From: Alectryocaccomicrobium faecavium
GTDB lineage: Bacteria; Bacillota; Clostridia; Christensenellales; Aristaeellaceae
NCBI GenBank assembly: GCA_018713425.1
Contig: DVOT01000096.1
Coordinates: 1 to 7,537, forward strand
Reading direction: 5' to 3'
DNA length: 7,537 nucleotides
The translations under genes were made by a program, and so were the position numbers. This document shows positions 5,878 to 7,537 of this stretch, piece by piece. The number at the start of each line of letters is the position of its first letter. Positions within the stretch are counted from its first letter, which is position 1. The notes beneath the pieces were generated by a model. The model was given only the letters and a program-made list of their open reading frames with translations, was not told the DNA's origin and did not search any database.

Positions 5878-6639
5878 GTGCTACAATCCCTGTTGGAAAG
5901 TCCCATGGAGTATTTAACGCAGCTTATGCTGCGCTTGCCCGCGGTGCTCATCGCCATCTGCATGCACGAGTCCGCGCATGGCTGGGTGGCCAACCGCTGC
6001 GGCGACCCAACCGCGCGCCTAATGGGCCGCATCACGCTCAATCCCGTGAAGCATTTCGATCCGGTGGGCATGCTGTGCCTGGTGTTCTTTGGCGTGGGCT
6101 GGGCCAAGCCTGTGCCCATCAACCCGCTGCATTTCCGCAATTACCGCAAGGACGATTTGAAAGTTTCGCTGGCGGGCGTGACCACGAACCTGATTCTCGC
6201 GCTGGTCTTTCTGATTCCGACCTATGCGGTGTTTACCCGCGCCTTCGTCTCCTTCAACGAAATGTATTATCTGCCCGACGGCGCGCGCGCATGGTATGAG
6301 GTCGCGATGTGGAATCCCAGTGTGATCTCGGAAACGTGGGGCGCGATCCCTGGCTATCTCTATGAGATGCTCGCCAACGTGGTCGTTGTAAACCTGAATC
6401 TCGCCATCTTCAACCTGATCCCCCTGCCGCCGCTGGACGGCTACCACGTGCTCAACGACCTGGTGCTCAAGCGGCCGCTGTTCGCGACGCAGCGCGCGGC
6501 CATGGCGGGCCAGGGCATTTTGATTTTGCTGATGGTTACGGATATTTTGCCCTGGTTTTTGGGCTGGGCGCTTTCCGGCGTGCTCTCCGGCGTGGGGCAC
6601 GTGGCGTACGCGATCGTCGCCGCTCTGGGGGTGCTGTAG
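5878..6639 (+). CDS. Site-2-type (M50 family) membrane metalloprotease
   Basis: This 253-residue integral membrane protein belongs to the short M50 proteases (YwhC-like, without a PDZ domain), which cut substrates within the membrane. The zinc site is visible as HESAH (residues 30-34, with His30, Glu31 and His34) in the first hydrophobic segment, and as the distant Asp187 in 'NLIPLPPLDGYH'. Further hydrophobic helices lie around residues 100-115, 165-180 and 215-250. A polar stretch at about residues 115-160, rich in aromatic residues, separates the middle helices. The start is GTG at 5878, with GGAGG seven bases upstream. The stop is two bases before scpA, so the two are translated from one message. 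An M50 gene followed by scpA is a common arrangement in Firmicutes. Its substrate is unknown. Confidence 0.9.
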   Translation: MLQSLLESPMEYLTQLMLRLPAVLIAICMHESAHGWVANRCGDPTARLMGRITLNPVKHFDPVGMLCLVFFGVGWAKPVPINPLHFRNYRKDDLKVSLAGVTTNLILALVFLIPTYAVFTRAFVSFNEMYYLPDGARAWYEVAMWNPSVISETWGAIPGYLYEMLANVVVVNLNLAIFNLIPLPPLDGYHVLNDLVLKRPLFATQRAAMAGQGILILLMVTDILPWFLGWALSGVLSGVGHVAYAIVAALGVL

Positions 6640-6641
6640 GC

Positions 6642-7370
6642 GTGTACGTCGTTTCGCTCAAGCAGTTCGATGGGCCGCTGGATCTGCTGCTCTCGCTGGT
6701 GCAGCACGCGAAGATCGACATCCAGGATATTTTCGTCAGCCAGATCACCGAGCAATATCTCGAATCCATGGCGGGCGTGGACGAACTGGACATGGATTCG
6801 GCCAGCGAATTCCTCGCCATGGCGGCCACGCTGATGGAAATCAAATCCCGCGCGCTTTTGCCCGCGCCGCCTGAGCCGGAGGAAGAAGGCGAGGAATCCC
6901 CCGAACAGGCCCTCATCCGCCAACTCACCGAATACAAGGCGTTCAAGGAGCTTTCGCAGGATATGCGCAAGCTAGAGGACGAGGCGCGCGACCTCATCTC
7001 CAAACTGCCGGAGGAATATCCCCTGCCGCCGCCGCCCGTGGAACTCACGGGGCTCACGCTGGAGGCGCTTTCCCGCGCGTTTTTGCGCGTGCTCGCCCGC
7101 GCGCGGGAGGAAGAGAGCGAAGTAAAGGAGCGCAGCATCCGCCGCGAAGAATTCACCGTGCAAAACTGCATGCTGCGCATTCAGTCGCGCTTGCGGCGCG
7201 GTCCGGTGCGCTTCAGCGAACTGTTTTCCGCGCGGCCGGAACGCGTGGAGGTGATCAGCGTGTTCCTGGGGTTGCTCGAGCTCTTGCGGCTGAACCGGGC
7301 GCACGCCGCGCAGGAAGATATGTTTGGCGAAATCATCATCACCGCCGCTACAGCCGCCAGAGACGATTGA
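6642..7370 (+). CDS. scpA: Segregation and condensation protein A (kleisin)
   Basis: ScpA is the kleisin of the Smc-ScpAB complex, which compacts and helps separate bacterial chromosomes. The 242-residue protein begins with the conserved 'FDGPLDLLLSLV' (residues 9-20) of the N-terminal domain that contacts Smc. It continues with MEIKSRALLP (65-74), an acidic linker rich in Pro and Glu (75-90), and a C-terminal winged-helix region containing 'PVRFSELFSARPERVEVISV', which binds the Smc head. The start is GTG at 6642, with GGGGGTG at 6627-6633 eight bases upstream, inside the end of the protease gene. scpB normally follows scpA, but here the repeat with its outward Rpn-like gene begins three bases after the stop and no scpB is in view. 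No terminator hairpin is seen after the stop. Confidence 0.96.
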   Translation: MYVVSLKQFDGPLDLLLSLVQHAKIDIQDIFVSQITEQYLESMAGVDELDMDSASEFLAMAATLMEIKSRALLPAPPEPEEEGEESPEQALIRQLTEYKAFKELSQDMRKLEDEARDLISKLPEEYPLPPPPVELTGLTLEALSRAFLRVLARAREEESEVKERSIRREEFTVQNCMLRIQSRLRRGPVRFSELFSARPERVEVISVFLGLLELLRLNRAHAAQEDMFGEIIITAATAARDD

Positions 7371-7372
7371 AA

Positions 7373-7506
7373 CGTATCCGCGAAAAAAGCTTGAAGAAGC
7401 GCGGGAAATATGGTAGAATAAGAATAGAGACGAAAGGGCGGCGAAGCGCGTTGGAACACAAGACAAAAGTGGCGGAAGACCTGGAACTCACCGAGGCGCA
7501 GGCGCG
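7373..7506. repeat. Right copy of the 134-bp inverted repeat (mate at 1-134)
   Basis: This segment is the inverted counterpart of 1-134, with five mismatches. Its inner end lies three bases after the scpA stop codon. Its outer end in the match is set by the left window edge, so the true repeat may extend further. It carries the promoter, leader and first codons of an Rpn-like gene that reads out of the window to the right. Confidence 0.95.
7391..7419 (+). promoter_or_regulatory. Sigma-A-type promoter for the right Rpn-like gene
   Basis: TTGAAG (7391-7396) and TAGAAT (7414-7419) are 17 bases apart, with TGG immediately before the -10 as an extended element. Transcription would begin near 7425, leaving about 25 bases before the TTG start. 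The gene has its own promoter and need not depend on scpA transcription. Confidence 0.6.
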
Positions 7507-7537
7507 ATACGACGCGGCGTGCAAGCGGCTCCTTTCG
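7451..7537 (+). CDS. 5' fragment of an Rpn / PD-(D/E)XK nuclease family 'transposase' gene, cut by the window edge
   Basis: The frame from TTG at 7451 stays open for 29 codons to the window end. It begins LEHKTKVAEDLELTEAQA and continues RYDAACKRLLS. The 'YDxxxKRLLS' form is what I know from the N-termini of Rpn-like PD-(D/E)XK nuclease family proteins in Clostridia and Bacteroidetes. That family includes recombination-promoting nucleases (RpnA type) and often occurs in many near-identical copies per genome. The catalytic core lies outside the window, so nuclease activity cannot be judged. The start is uncertain, because TTG has only a distant AAAGGG/GGGCGG stretch upstream. The first 18 codons are identical to those of the left copy. 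An alternative is an unrelated repeat-family gene that shares this N-terminus. Confidence 0.65.
   Translation, partial: MEHKTKVAEDLELTEAQARYDAACKRLLS

Noticed and set aside
5379..6299. Plus-strand open frame of 306 codons spanning the HAD gene and the start of the protease gene
   Set aside because: It overlaps two well-supported genes, runs through the promoter at 5808-5836 and shows no domain signature.
1..7537. The interior genes as a defence island, phage region or composite transposon
   Set aside because: The interior is housekeeping and metabolic genes with uniform base composition. No integrase, complete transposase, toxin-antitoxin pair or phage gene is present, and scpA is a core gene unlikely to be cargo.

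Overview
The window looks like chromosomal DNA of a GC-rich Firmicute, most likely a clostridial gut-type organism. The evidence is strong Shine-Dalgarno sites of the GGAGG/GAGGTGAT type, sigma-A promoters with 17-bp spacers (several with perfect TATAAT), an M50 protease-scpA operon as found in Firmicutes, and best family resemblance to clostridial proteins. The species cannot be named from the sequence alone.

Layout from left to right. Positions 1-134 hold the outward-facing 5' end of a repeat-family gene (Rpn/PD-(D/E)XK 'transposase' type, minus strand). A ceramidase-like amidase gene on the minus strand (176-1402) is divergent from an M20-family amidohydrolase gene on the plus strand (1634-2833). 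A strong two-way hairpin terminator (2906-2941) separates the M20 gene from a convergent galE-nitroreductase operon on the minus strand (galE 3563-4579, nitroreductase 2976-3551). Divergent from galE is a hotdog acyl-CoA thioesterase gene (4734-5207), which converges on a HAD-family phosphatase gene (5220-5783, minus). From the other side of the HAD gene, a strong promoter drives a site-2-type membrane protease gene (5878-6639) and scpA (6642-7370). The window ends in a second copy of the Rpn-family 5' end (7373-7537), which starts three bases after the scpA stop.

The interior genes are ordinary metabolic and housekeeping genes: two amide hydrolases, UDP-sugar epimerisation, a flavin oxidoreductase, acyl-CoA hydrolysis, a phosphatase, membrane proteolysis and chromosome condensation. 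They do not form one obvious pathway. The clearest structural oddity is at the edges. Positions 1-134 and 7373-7506 are inverted copies of each other (129 of 134 bases identical). Each copy carries a promoter, a leader and the first codons of the same gene, pointing out of the window. The repeat separates scpA from whatever follows it (normally scpB), and it could support inversion of the 7.2 kb between the copies. I found no RNA gene, CRISPR array or complete insertion sequence, and no convincing evidence of an undescribed multi-gene system. Apart from the repeat, the points most worth a second look are a Ser at the substrate-gate position of GalE and a Ser-to-Asp change in the ceramidase-like catalytic motif.
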